From Salivita marina (GTDB lineage Bacteria; Pseudomonadota; Gammaproteobacteria; Pseudomonadales; Azotimanducaceae), in NCBI GenBank assembly GCA_038144425.1, contig JAYQNS010000004.1, positions 496,001 through 560,000 on the forward strand: a stretch of DNA of 64,000 nucleotides. The letters run 5' to 3'. The first letter of the stretch is position 1; each line of letters starts with the position of its first letter. Below are positions 33,433 through 46,488 of this stretch, piece by piece. Under the pieces are notes generated by a model. The model was not told where the DNA came from and did no database searches. It was given only the letters and a program-made list of their open reading frames with translations. Position numbers and translations under genes: made by a program.

Positions 33433-34159
33433 TGGATCTCTCCCAGGGCGCGAAGCCCCTCGAGTACCAGTCCAGGTTCTCGCTTGACCGCATGGCCAGG
33501 CAGGCGCCGCCGCAGTCCCGGCAGAAGCGCTTCCCCGTCGCCGCCGGTGAGGACAATCGTTGGAGCTCGCCCCCACCGTGTCGTGCCCTGCTGAGCCACC
33601 TCGGAAATAAATGCCATGGCCTGCTGCAGCAACCCCTGAGCCACGGCGGCGGCCGTATGACGCGCCGGTGCCTGCGGGGCATCCCAACACCACCCCCACT
33701 CTCCCCGAACGCCATCCGTACCCTGGAAGAGCGCCCGTTGCGCCAGGGCGAGTCCGGGCACGATCCAGCCGCCCTCGTGCCTGCCCTCCGCAGTAAGGCA
33801 GTCGACGGTGAGTGCACTGCCCGCATCAACGACTAGGGAAGGAAGAACGCCCCGCGCTCTGAGGGCGACCAAGGCCAGCCAGCGATCTACCCCAGCCGTG
33901 CGGGCTCATGATAACCGGGCGCCAAACCAGGGAAGGGATGGGTGCTGGCAGCCTGGAAGACCAAGGTCCAGCCCAGGGCCGCGAGCGATCTAAGCAATTC
34001 CGATTCCCGAAGCGGGCGCAGGACGGACGAAAGAAAGAGCAAGCCGGGACCCTCCGGCAAGGTCGATACCACTTCTAGACACAGGGCGCCCTCCCCCCGC
34101 AGGGCCGTCCCTTCACGAAGCTGCCACTTGACCCGCGTGTTTCCGGCGTCGATGAGCAA
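33417..34159 (-). CDS. coaX: Type III pantothenate kinase CoaX, interrupted by a 1-nt frameshift as read
   Basis: First step of coenzyme A synthesis from pantothenate. The N-terminal segment starts at a TTG codon 7 nt after birA: MLIDAGNTRVKWQLREG, the DxGNTxxK phosphate-binding motif. It runs to EPARLG and hits TAG. The next frame resumes with VDRWLALVALRARG and carries VDAGSALTVD, GGWIVPGLALA and LTGGDG to the end. The break is at a four-C run (33890-33893, four G in sense). A fifth G restores LG-VDRW and a 247-residue protein, normal for the family. Either an indel error or a recent mutation; no other pantothenate kinase is in the window. Confidence 0.88.
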
Positions 34160-34166
34160 TTAACGT

Positions 34167-35141
34167 TCAGACATAACGCGTCCGCGCGCCCTCTAGGCGA
34201 CGCAGGGAAACTTCCCCATGCCCCAGAACTCTCTGGCCTGCCGCTGTTTCAAGCACCAGTAGCCCCTCCTCGTTGATGCCTTGGTAACGCCCCTCAATCC
34301 GATCGTTCCCGAGCTCCGCCTGCACAAAAGCTCCCTGGTAAGCATCCAGCGCCTGGTAGCGCTCGCGTAGCGCGGGGACAAGACCCTCGCGAAGGAAGGC
34401 CTGAAGCTCGTCAAGGACCGCAGAAAAAAGGGCTTCAAGGAGATCCTCGCGCGACGTCTGAAGTCCAAGGGCGCGAAGCCCAAGGGCTTGATCCGAAGCG
34501 GCGGGGAGGGGCATCACGTTAAGCCCCAGACCAAGAATGAGCCAGCGGGCCGAGCCCTGCTGCTGAAGCTCAAGCAGAATGCCCCCAACCTTGCCCTGGG
34601 AGTGAACAATATCGTTGGGCCACTTAAGCGCGAGGCCCGGCGCCCCGAAGCGCTGAAGGGTTTCTACCGTCGCCACGCCCACGGCCAGGGAAGCGCCCGC
34701 TAGCGCCGCATCAGGCGCTAGGGGCCAAGCTAGGGACAGATAGAGTCCGGAGCCAAGGGGGGAACGCCAATGCCGACCTCGCCGCCCGCGCCCTGCCACC
34801 TGCCCTTCCGCAAGCACCAGCTGGGGCGCACCATTGCGACGTGCCCGCGCCCAGGCGACATCGTTGGTGGATTCCATAAGGCGCGCGTAGTGGACCTCAA
34901 GGCGAGGCGCGCGTTGCCGCGCCTGACTCTTTAGGCGCTCCAGGGACAACCATTGAGGGGCGCGCGGCCAACCCCAGTGATCATCCATCGCGCAATAACG
35001 CAGCCCAAGGGCCTGGAGCGCCTCACGACCCGCTTGAAGCGCCCCGGCGGGAAGGCTCAAGCGAGCCTCAAGGGTTGCGGCACTCGCGGCGCCAGACGCT
35101 GCGAGAAGCTCAGCGATGGCAATCAGCTGCTCGGGAGCCAT
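34167..35141 (-). CDS. birA: Biotin--protein ligase / biotin operon repressor BirA
   Basis: Biotinylates acetyl-CoA carboxylase BCCP. 324 residues from MAPEQLIAIAELLAASGAAS, chosen because GGATGGAG precedes this ATG at good spacing; an ATG twelve codons upstream (35177) is possible. The N-terminal helix-turn-helix suggests it also represses biotin genes. The ligase domain has the biotin-binding GRGRRGRHWRSPLGSGLYLS and KWPNDI, and a C-terminal SH3-like cap. It is followed by coaX, as in Pseudomonas. Confidence 0.94.
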   Translation of the reverse strand: MAPEQLIAIAELLAASGAASAATLEARLSLPAGALQAGREALQALGLRYCAMDDHWGWPRAPQWLSLERLKSQARQRAPRLEVHYARLMESTNDVAWARARRNGAPQLVLAEGQVAGRGRRGRHWRSPLGSGLYLSLAWPLAPDAALAGASLAVGVATVETLQRFGAPGLALKWPNDIVHSQGKVGGILLELQQQGSARWLILGLGLNVMPLPAASDQALGLRALGLQTSREDLLEALFSAVLDELQAFLREGLVPALRERYQALDAYQGAFVQAELGNDRIEGRYQGINEEGLLVLETAAGQRVLGHGEVSLRRLEGARTRYV

Positions 35142-35238
35142 GGCTGCTCCATCCTTACCCGTGAGGGGCGCGATCATAGCAGCCCCAGGGCCTCGCTCGG
35201 GTTATACTTGGCGTTTAGCAGCGATCGCGAAGCGCCTC

Positions 35239-36384
35239 ATGACCCGGCCCTTCCCCACGGCAAAGATCGGCTTCCTCGGCGGCGGCCAGCTGGTCCGCAT
35301 GACCCTTCCTGCGGCGGCGCGCCTCGGTTGCGAAATTCATGTGCTTGACCCGGACCCCCAGTGCCCCGCCAGTGCCCTTGCACACCGCTTTACCCGCGGC
35401 GCTCTGGATGACCCCGCAGCGCTCCGAGCGCTGGTGGAAGCCAACGACGTCACTACCTACGAAATTGAGGCCGTGGACACCACCACCCTCCTGACCCTTG
35501 AGGCGGAGGGGCATTGCATATGGCCGTCTCCCCGCACCGTGGCGACCATCCAGGATAAGCTGAAACAGAAAGAGGCCTTCGTAGAGGCGGGCCTCGCTAC
35601 GGCGCCCTTCGTCCGCTGCGATGAACCCAGCGTCGATACCCTCCTCGCCTTCGGCGCGCCCCTGGTGCAGAAGGCCCGACGCGGCGGCTATGACGGCAAG
35701 GGCGTCGCCGTATTCACGGACATTATTCGCGAGGAAGCCATCCTGCCCATTCCCTCCCTGCTGGAGGCCCACGTCGATTTCTCCCACGAGCTCGCGGTCA
35801 TGGTAGCCCGCACTCCGGGAGGGGAGAGGGTTTGCTACCCCGTGGTGGAAATGGTCTTTGATCCGACGGCAAACCTGCTCGATACGCTCCTCGCGCCGGC
35901 GCGCATTCCCGAGGTCACCGCGGAGGCCGCGCAGAGGCTGGCCCTGGCCGCCGTGGAGGCCCTCGGAGGCGTTGGACTCTTTGGGGTTGAGCTCTTCCTG
36001 ACTCGGGAAGGATCGCTCCTCTTAAATGAAGTCGCCCCGCGAAGCCATAACTCCGGCCACTGGACCGCCGAGGCCTGCCTCACGAGCCAGTTTGAGCAGC
36101 ACCTGCGGGCCATTCTCGATCTGCCCCTGGGAAGTCCGGAGCAGCTGAGGCCCGCCGCAATGCTAAATCTTGTCGCCGGGGCAGGTGCCTCCGGCCCGGC
36201 CACGATCACGGGGCTAGAGGCAGCCCTCGCCGTTCCGGGGTGCACGGTGCATCTCTATGGAAAGGCTGAGGCCCGCCCCTTCCGGAAGATGGGCCATGCC
36301 ACCTTCCTCGCCTCGTCCCCCGCAGCGGCCCTGGAGGCTGCGCAAAATCTTCGGACCGCCCTACGCTTTGGAGAGCCAGAATGA
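35239..36384 (+). CDS. purK: 5-(carboxyamino)imidazole ribonucleotide synthase PurK
   Basis: ATP-grasp enzyme of purine synthesis that makes N5-CAIR from AIR, bicarbonate and ATP. 381 residues from MTRPFPTAKIGFLGGGQLVR; the upstream 41 in-frame residues are not conserved. The pre-ATP-grasp Gly motif FLGGGQLVRM, the lysine strip KARRGGYDGKGVAV and the metal-binding EVAPRSHNSGHWT are visible. It is divergent from birA; a TATACT at 35203-35208 may be its -10 but lacks a good -35. Its stop overlaps the purE ATG. Confidence 0.96.
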   Translation: MTRPFPTAKIGFLGGGQLVRMTLPAAARLGCEIHVLDPDPQCPASALAHRFTRGALDDPAALRALVEANDVTTYEIEAVDTTTLLTLEAEGHCIWPSPRTVATIQDKLKQKEAFVEAGLATAPFVRCDEPSVDTLLAFGAPLVQKARRGGYDGKGVAVFTDIIREEAILPIPSLLEAHVDFSHELAVMVARTPGGERVCYPVVEMVFDPTANLLDTLLAPARIPEVTAEAAQRLALAAVEALGGVGLFGVELFLTREGSLLLNEVAPRSHNSGHWTAEACLTSQFEQHLRAILDLPLGSPEQLRPAAMLNLVAGAGASGPATITGLEAALAVPGCTVHLYGKAEARPFRKMGHATFLASSPAAALEAAQNLRTALRFGEPE

Positions 36385-36899
36385 GCACATCCCCTGCTGT
36401 GGGTATCCTGATGGGCAGCGACTCGGACCTGCCGGTCATGGAAAAGGCGGGCGCGCAGCTCGCGGCCCTTGCCATCCCCTTTGAGATGACCGTGGTTTCG
36501 GCCCATCGCACCCCCGATCGCATGATGACCTACGCGCGAAGCGCAAAGGCCCGGGGCATTAAGGTACTCATTGCCGGCGCTGGGGGCGCTGCCCACTTAC
36601 CGGGCATGGTGGCCTCCATGACCACGCTGCCGGTCATCGGCGTGCCCGTGAACATCACGGCCCTCGCCGGTCAGGACGCGCTCCTGAGCATTGTGCAAAT
36701 GCCTGCGGGCATCCCCGTAGCCACCGTTGCCATTGACAACGCAACAAACGCGGCCCTGCTCGCTGCCCGCATGCTGGCCATCGGAGATGGCGCCCTTTCC
36801 GCCCGCCTGGAAGCCCATCAGGCGGCCATGGTGGACACGGTGGAAGGCAAGATTGCCGCGGTAGAAGCCCGCAGCGCTGAATTGCAGGACGGGCTCTAA
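36381..36899 (+). CDS. purE: N5-CAIR mutase PurE, class I
   Basis: Converts N5-CAIR to CAIR, the step after PurK. 172 residues: GILMGSDSDLPVMEKA at the start, the active-site histidine in VSAHRTPDRM, GAGGAAHLPGMVASMT, and the class I loop with LLSIVQMPAGIPVATVAI. It overlaps purK by 4 nt and manC by 1 nt (TAATG), so all three are probably one transcript. Confidence 0.97.
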   Translation: MSTSPAVGILMGSDSDLPVMEKAGAQLAALAIPFEMTVVSAHRTPDRMMTYARSAKARGIKVLIAGAGGAAHLPGMVASMTTLPVIGVPVNITALAGQDALLSIVQMPAGIPVATVAIDNATNAALLAARMLAIGDGALSARLEAHQAAMVDTVEGKIAAVEARSAELQDGL

Positions 36900-38284
36900 T
36901 GCTGGTGCCAGTTATCCTCTCCGGGGGCTCGGGCTCACGCCTTTGGCCCCTCTCCCGGGAGGAGGCCCCCAAGCAGTTTCTACCGCTTATGGAGCCGCAA
37001 AGCCTTCTACAGCGCACCGCCCTCCGAGCCAGGGAAGCCGGCGCGGGCGCGCCCCTCGTCGTTTGTAATCAGGCGCACCGATTCCTCGTGGCCCAGCAGT
37101 TAGCGGAGCTGGGCACGACGCCCCGGGGCATAGTCTTAGAACCGGTTGCCCGGAATACGGCGCCGGCGATAGCCGCCGCGGCCTGCCTGTTAGAGGCGTC
37201 GGAGGGCCCTGAGGCCCGCATGCTCGTCCTCGCCGCCGACCACGCTATTCCTAACCAGACGGCCTTTACCGAGGCCGTTGCTCTGGCGGACCACCTTGCG
37301 CAGAAAGGGGAAGTCGTCACCTTTGGCATTGTGCCAACGCACCCCGAGACAGGGTACGGATACCTGAAAGCCGGCGCCCCCCAGGGTGGTGGACGCGTCG
37401 TTGAGGCCTTCATCGAAAAGCCGAATCAGGATCGCGCTGATGCGTTTCTTGCCGAAGGGGGCTACTTCTGGAACTCCGGAATGTTTCTGTTCCCCGTAGG
37501 CGTGCTCCTTGATGCCCTTGAGCGCCATGCCCCCACCGCCCTGGGCGCTGCCCGCCGAGCAGTGGCTGATGCCACGGAAGATCTCGACTTCCTTCGCCTA
37601 GAAGAGTCGGCCTTCGCCGAGGCTCCATCCGAGTCCATCGACTACGCCGTCATGGAAAAGCTAGACCACGCTGTCATGGTTCCTCTCGACGCCGGCTGGA
37701 GTGACGTCGGCGCTTGGGACGCACTCTGGAACCTGGGAGAGAAGGATGGCGCAGGCAATGTGGCCCAGGGGGACGTGCTGGCGGTCGGCACGCACAACAG
37801 CTACCTTCGAAGCGACGGCCGGCTCCTCGCCACCGTCGGCGTCTCCGATCTTTTGGTGGTGGATACGGAAGATGCAACCCTGGTCGCCCACCGCTTTGCC
37901 GCCCAGGGGGTTAAGGCCCTAGCGGAAAGCTTGAAGAACGCTGGGCGGCGAGAGCTTCGAAGCCATCCAACGCGGCGAGCGCCCTGGGGTTCGGCGCGCC
38001 GGCTCGCAGAAGGGGAGGCCTTCGAAGCCCATCTACTGACCCTACAACCTGGCCGGGCCATGGCCAGCCAGCGCCATCAGCACCGCGCAGAACACTGGAT
38101 TGTGCTCGAAGGCACGGCGGAAGTAACACGAAATGGCAAGACACAGCTGCTCGGGCCCCACGATGCCATCAGCATCGCCGCCGGGGACCAGCACCGCTTG
38201 GCGAACGCCGGAGCCACCCTCCTAAAGGTGCTTGAGGTGGCCTCGGGCACCATCGATCCAGAAGACATCGAGCGACAGCCCTAG
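36899..38284 (+). CDS. manC: Mannose-1-phosphate guanylyltransferase / mannose-6-phosphate isomerase
   Basis: Makes GDP-mannose for surface polysaccharides. 461 residues. The N-terminal nucleotidyltransferase domain has the signature LSGGSGSRLWPLSREEAPKQ and the FVEKP-like FIEKPN. The C-terminal cupin domain has RHQHRAEHWIVLEGTAEVT, with the metal-binding histidines of the isomerase half. Bifunctional AlgA/ManC architecture; whether both activities are kept cannot be told from sequence alone. It is unusual directly behind purEK; the TAATG junction with purE implies coupled translation. Confidence 0.93.
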   Translation: MLVPVILSGGSGSRLWPLSREEAPKQFLPLMEPQSLLQRTALRAREAGAGAPLVVCNQAHRFLVAQQLAELGTTPRGIVLEPVARNTAPAIAAAACLLEASEGPEARMLVLAADHAIPNQTAFTEAVALADHLAQKGEVVTFGIVPTHPETGYGYLKAGAPQGGGRVVEAFIEKPNQDRADAFLAEGGYFWNSGMFLFPVGVLLDALERHAPTALGAARRAVADATEDLDFLRLEESAFAEAPSESIDYAVMEKLDHAVMVPLDAGWSDVGAWDALWNLGEKDGAGNVAQGDVLAVGTHNSYLRSDGRLLATVGVSDLLVVDTEDATLVAHRFAAQGVKALAESLKNAGRRELRSHPTRRAPWGSARRLAEGEAFEAHLLTLQPGRAMASQRHQHRAEHWIVLEGTAEVTRNGKTQLLGPHDAISIAAGDQHRLANAGATLLKVLEVASGTIDPEDIERQP

Positions 38285-38316
38285 ATCTCGGAACAAAGCG
38301 CCGGGTATGAGACAAA

Positions 38317-38350
38317 GAAAAAGGGGGCTAGCCTGTGGGCTAGCCCCCTT
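38317..38350. terminator. Intrinsic terminator between manC and the rRNA operon
   Basis: Inverted repeat GGGGGCTAGCC / GGCTAGCCCCC with a short loop. On the minus strand it is followed by TTTTTCTTTG, ending the rRNA operon after 5S. On the plus strand it is followed by TTTCGTTT and can stop manC transcripts. Confidence 0.88.
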
Positions 38351-38359
38351 TCGTTTAAA

Positions 38360-38476
38360 GCCTGACGACGACCTACTCTCACACGGGGAAACCCCGCACT
38401 ACCATCGGCGCTAGACCGTTTCACTTCTGAGTTCGGGATGGATTCAGGTGGTTCCAGTCTGCAATGATCGTCAGGC
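38360..38476 (-). rRNA. rrf: 5S ribosomal RNA
   Basis: About 117 nt. Terminal stem GCCTGACGA/TCGTCAGGC closes the molecule, and the interior reads CCGAACTCAGAAGTGAAAC and GCGCCGATGGTAGT, the universal 5S core. Ends are estimated from the terminal helix. Confidence 0.95.
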
Positions 38477-38593
38477 GAAGCGGCTGGGCTAAGCGCCCAA
38501 TTCCGTCGCGCTGCAACCGCAACGCCGGTGAAGTGAAGTCAGTTCGATGCAAAGCCAAAGCTGATCAACAGCCAAGAAAACTTCGGTGTTATA

Positions 38594-41475
<2,882 letters not shown>

Positions 41476-41828
41476 ATATAACCCGAAATTCTCTCGAACC
41501 CGTCACCCAGCAAAACCGCTACCAGGCAACGCCACCACAAGCCGGTGGCCAAGCCGCACCCCAAAATCCAGGCGCATACTCAAGGACTGCTCATCAACTT
41601 CAGCGCTTGCATCGAACCTTTAGTTCGTCGCGGCAACCGCGCCATCACAACGCAATCACCGCATCAGCAACTTCACTTCACCGTTTTGTTAAAGAACTTC
41701 GTGCAAAGCACAAAGCCAAGTGCAAACACTCTCTTAGAGTGCTTGCAGCTGGCTTCGCTGCTAGGCCCTGAGCTCAACCTGATCAAGCCATTCGTGTGGA
41801 TGCCGCGAGCAATTGCCCGACGTGCTTT
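41476..41828 (-). other. 16S-23S internal transcribed spacer without tRNA genes
   Basis: 353 nt. I read it in full and found no tRNA-Ile or tRNA-Ala, and no cloverleaf on either strand. It holds a boxA-like element AGTTCTTTAACA on the minus strand (41698-41687) for Nus-dependent antitermination. It also holds the 16S 3' processing arm TCAAGCCATTCGTGTGG (41783-41799), whose exact complement lies in the 16S leader at 43486-43502. Confidence 0.85.
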
Positions 41829-43366
<1,538 letters not shown>

Positions 43367-43485
43367 AAACCTCTGATCCCACGTACCTCTTAACCGTGGA
43401 ACCCCTATCGGGTTGCCAAAGTAAGCCCAGGGAAAATCCCCAAACCCCTTCAGCTATTCAGTGGTCGGATCAATGACTCGGGCAC

Positions 43486-43502
43486 CCACACGAATGGCTT
43501 GA
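43486..43502 (-). other. 16S rRNA 5' processing-stem arm
   Basis: Seventeen bases in the leader are the exact reverse complement of 41783-41799 downstream of 16S. Pairing them encloses the 16S RNA in a long helix, the expected RNase III substrate. Partial pairing continues beyond the perfect core. Confidence 0.85.
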
Positions 43503-43506
43503 CCAA

Positions 43507-43521
43507 ATTTTTAAAGAGCTC
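43507..43521 (-). promoter_or_regulatory. rRNA leader boxA antitermination site
   Basis: Minus-strand GAGCTCTTTAAAAATT matches the boxA core (GCTCTTTAA) bound by NusB-S10. It lies between the leader hairpin and the 16S processing arm. Confidence 0.7.
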
Positions 43522-43527
43522 GGCGAT

Positions 43528-43554
43528 AAAAAAACCCCGCAAACTTCCGGGGTT
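43528..43554 (-). terminator. Terminator-like hairpin in the rRNA leader, upstream of boxA
   Basis: On the minus strand AACCCCG/CGGGGTT closes an 8-nt loop and is followed by seven T, the full form of an intrinsic terminator. It lies downstream of the rRNA promoter and before boxA. It may stop read-through from tyrS or attenuate rRNA transcription. Confidence 0.65.
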
Positions 43555-43596
43555 CTTGGCTCCGCATAAAAGCAGCGCCGCCGACCAGGGCTGCGC

Positions 43597-43624
43597 ATTA
43601 TACAGAGGGCCTAAGCCCCCGCAA
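43597..43624 (-). promoter_or_regulatory. rRNA operon promoter
   Basis: Minus-strand TTGCGG (43624-43619), 16 nt spacer, perfect TATAAT (43602-43597), then a GC-rich discriminator GCGCAGCC typical of stringently controlled rRNA promoters. It lies in the 310-nt region between tyrS and 16S, which holds no gene. Confidence 0.75.
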
Positions 43625-43676
43625 GCCTTATTTTTCAAGTTTCTGACAGAAAGCTAAGGCTATGATTCCTAAGCGT

Positions 43677-44945
43677 TTAAGGGCGATCGAGGCGCGCCAA
43701 TGCCCATTGCCGCTTGCCTCGGCGGAGCAAGAAGTGCCCGGGAACGAAGCTAGGGAAGGTGTTCAGGGTCGCCTTGGCGTCGGTGACGGAAACGCCATTG
43801 ACGGACACCGCACCGCTTTTAATGAGCTGCATGGCTTGGGAGTTGGAGGACGCAAGCCCCAGCTCTGTCAGCACCCGCCCCATCATCACCTCGCCTTCCG
43901 CAAAGGTCGTGGCCGGTATGCCGTCGAGGGCCAGCTGACTGAGATCGTCTTCCCCGAGCGCCTCGATGGTCCCCGAGAACAGCGCCGTCGTAATGCGTTC
44001 CGCCGCCGCGCAGCCTTCAGCGCCGTGGACAAGGGCAGTGACCTCCCGCGCGAGGCAGTGCTGCGCGATGCGCCTAGAGGGGTCGGCAGCGCTTTCCGCG
44101 AGGGTGGCCTCGATCGCATCCTCCCCAAGAAAGGTGAAGTAGCGAAGGAAGATTGGCACGTCGGCGTCCGCGCAGTTAACCCAGAACTGATAGAAGCTAT
44201 AAGGCGAAGTTTTTTTACCGTCTAGCCAGATCGTGCCGCTTTCCGTCTTGCCGAACTTCCCACCATCGGAGCGGGTGACTAGGGGCAGGGTCAGCGCGTG
44301 CACCGAGCGCCCCAGCATGCGCCGGGTCAAGTCCATGCCTGCGGTGATATTCCCCCACTGATCGGACCCCCCGAGCTGCAGTACGCAGTCGTAGCGCTCC
44401 GCGAGAGCCACGTAATCGTAGGACTGGAGCAGCATGTAGCTGAACTCGGTGAAGGAGATGCCCGCACCTTCCCGGTCAATGCGGGAGCGCACGGATTCCT
44501 TCCGAATCATCTCGTTAATAGAAAAGTGCTTGCCCACATCCCGAAGGAACGCGATCACGTCGAGCTCGCGAGTCCAATCCAGATTATTCACCAGGAGCCC
44601 GGCACCCCCATCGAGGTCAATGAAGCGGCTCATCTGCTCTCGGAGTGATTCCACCCAGCCCGCCACCACATCGGCCTCGTTCAAGCTGCGCTCATTGGCC
44701 TTGAAGCTTGGATCCCCGATGAGCCCCGTGGCCCCTCCCACCAGAGCGATGGGACGATGTCCCGCAAGCTGGAATCGGCGAAGGGCGAGCAAGGGAACAA
44801 GACTGCCGATATGAAGGCTGTCCGCCGTGGGATCAAAGCCGCAGTAAACCGTTTGCCCCGGCGAGGCGAACTGGGTCTGAAGCGCTTCCCACGGCGAGCT
44901 CTGGTTCACCAAGCCGCGCCATTTAAACTCATCAAGCACGTGCAT
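43677..44945 (-). CDS. tyrS: Tyrosyl-tRNA synthetase
   Basis: Charges tRNA-Tyr (its tRNA is at 33122-33206). 422 residues from MHVLDEFKWRGLVNQSSPWE; the 19 in-frame residues upstream are not conserved. Class I signatures: GFDPTADSLHIGSLVPL (HIGH) and KFGKTESGTIW (KMSKS-like), with a C-terminal S4 domain (LIKSGAVSVNGVSV). The bacterial TyrZ-like short-linker form. A 7-bp hairpin GAGGGCG/CGCCCTC (44966-44991) lies in its leader. It lies upstream of the rRNA operon on the same strand, as in Pseudomonas. Confidence 0.96.
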   Translation of the reverse strand: MHVLDEFKWRGLVNQSSPWEALQTQFASPGQTVYCGFDPTADSLHIGSLVPLLALRRFQLAGHRPIALVGGATGLIGDPSFKANERSLNEADVVAGWVESLREQMSRFIDLDGGAGLLVNNLDWTRELDVIAFLRDVGKHFSINEMIRKESVRSRIDREGAGISFTEFSYMLLQSYDYVALAERYDCVLQLGGSDQWGNITAGMDLTRRMLGRSVHALTLPLVTRSDGGKFGKTESGTIWLDGKKTSPYSFYQFWVNCADADVPIFLRYFTFLGEDAIEATLAESAADPSRRIAQHCLAREVTALVHGAEGCAAAERITTALFSGTIEALGEDDLSQLALDGIPATTFAEGEVMMGRVLTELGLASSNSQAMQLIKSGAVSVNGVSVTDAKATLNTFPSFVPGHFLLRRGKRQWALARLDRP

Positions 44946-45084
44946 GAGGGGGGTCCTTTGTTCCGGAGGGCGCAAAATGAACGACGCCCTCAGGAAAAAC
45001 AAGGGCCCCCACGCCCCCGTGGGAAATGGTCAGCGCACTCTTTATACTCGCGCCGAACGACCCGCGGGGCGCTATGGAATGGGC

Positions 45085-46488
45085 ATGGACAGGCAACGTG
45101 CAGAGGACAGGGCGCCCATGGCGCGGCGCACGGGGATCCACAGTCCCTGGCGCCGACCCGTGCCCCGCACTCATGCCCTTGCAGCCACAGGCCTTGCCCT
45201 CACTCTTGGCCTTGCCCTCGGTCTGTGGCCCGAGGCCCACTCGATTCCGGAAGAGGCGGCGCAGTTCGCTGACTCCGTGCCGGAAATCCTACCCGCGCCC
45301 TCCCCGCCCGATTCAACTGCAGCGGCGGAGTTGACGCCGAATGTCTCTGTTCCTGAGGCGTCGCCCTGGCTGAGCCTCACGGTGCGTTCCGGAGAGTCGC
45401 TCGCTCGGATTTTTAATAGAGAAGGGATCAGCGCCCGAGCCCTCTCGGCTCTAATGGCCTCTGGGCCTCTCGCCAAGCGCCTCGCGGACCTACGCCCCGG
45501 GGACCGGCTCGAACTCCGGGAGGAGAACGGCAAGCTGCTAGGATTTCGCTTTCGACCGTCTCGCCTCGAAACCCTTACCTTTTCCCGAGACTCCGGGGAC
45601 GCTTCGCGCTTTGAGGCTGAGCAGGAACTGCGCAGCCCGACGGTGACGGAGCGAACGGCCCAAGTGGTGATCGAAGACGCGCTGTTCTTAGCCGCACAGA
45701 AGGCAGGACTCAATGATCGCCTAGCCCTCGCCCTCGCTGAAATTTTTCAGTGGGACATCGATTTCGTCCTTGATATCCGCAAGGGTGATCGCTTTGAGCT
45801 CCTTTACGAGGAGCAATCGCTAGACGGAGAAGTCATCGGCACTGGCGCCATCCTAGCTGCACGCTTCGTCAACCAGGGGGAGATTTTCGAGGCCGTGCGC
45901 TACGAAAATCCTGCGGGCAACGGCAGCTACTACACCCCCGAGGGTAGGAGCCTCCGCAAGGCCTTCCTTCGGGCGCCGGTGCAGTTCACGCGCATCAGCT
46001 CAAATTTCAACCTCCGCCGGAAGCATCCCCTCTGGAACACCGCGCGCCCCCACCGGGGCATCGACTACGCCGCGCCCACGGGCACCCCCGTGGTTGCGGC
46101 CGGGGATGGCAAGGTGGTCAAGGCCACCCGCAACGGGCCCTCCGGTAACTATGTGGTCCTGCGGCATGGAGAGCGCTACCAAACCAAATATCTTCATCTA
46201 TCCCGCTTCGCCAAAAGCCTTAAGGCAGGGAAGCAGGTCAAGCAGGGGCAGGTGATTGGTTACGTTGGGTCCACGGGGTGGGCTACAGGTCCCCATCTCC
46301 ACTATGAGTTCTTGGTGGGGGGTGTTCACCAAAACCCCCGTACCGTTGCTCTGCCAAAGGCTGATCCCATTGCCCCCGAAGCGAAAGCGGACTTCACGCG
46401 CCTAGCCCTGGCGCGGCTGGCCGCCCTGCCCTCAGGTCAGCGCCTCGCGCTCAATGGGACGAAGCCCGCGCGCCATGAAGCACCCTGA
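45085..46488 (+). CDS. M23-family murein endopeptidase with OapA/LysM-like domain
   Basis: Probable periplasmic peptidoglycan DD-endopeptidase of the MepM type. From the chosen ATG (MDRQRAEDRAPMARRTG; nearby starts are possible) there is one N-terminal membrane anchor (about residues 30-48, LAATGLALTLGLALGL). Then comes an OapA/LysM-like domain (LTVRSGESLARIFNREGI), a long beta domain, and the M23 zinc peptidase: HRGIDYAAPTGTPVVAAGDG and GPHLHYEFLVGGVHQNP with the HxH pair. It is divergent from tyrS and overlaps anmK by 14 nt, the same neighbourhood as in Pseudomonas. Confidence 0.9.
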   Translation: MDRQRAEDRAPMARRTGIHSPWRRPVPRTHALAATGLALTLGLALGLWPEAHSIPEEAAQFADSVPEILPAPSPPDSTAAAELTPNVSVPEASPWLSLTVRSGESLARIFNREGISARALSALMASGPLAKRLADLRPGDRLELREENGKLLGFRFRPSRLETLTFSRDSGDASRFEAEQELRSPTVTERTAQVVIEDALFLAAQKAGLNDRLALALAEIFQWDIDFVLDIRKGDRFELLYEEQSLDGEVIGTGAILAARFVNQGEIFEAVRYENPAGNGSYYTPEGRSLRKAFLRAPVQFTRISSNFNLRRKHPLWNTARPHRGIDYAAPTGTPVVAAGDGKVVKATRNGPSGNYVVLRHGERYQTKYLHLSRFAKSLKAGKQVKQGQVIGYVGSTGWATGPHLHYEFLVGGVHQNPRTVALPKADPIAPEAKADFTRLALARLAALPSGQRLALNGTKPARHEAP

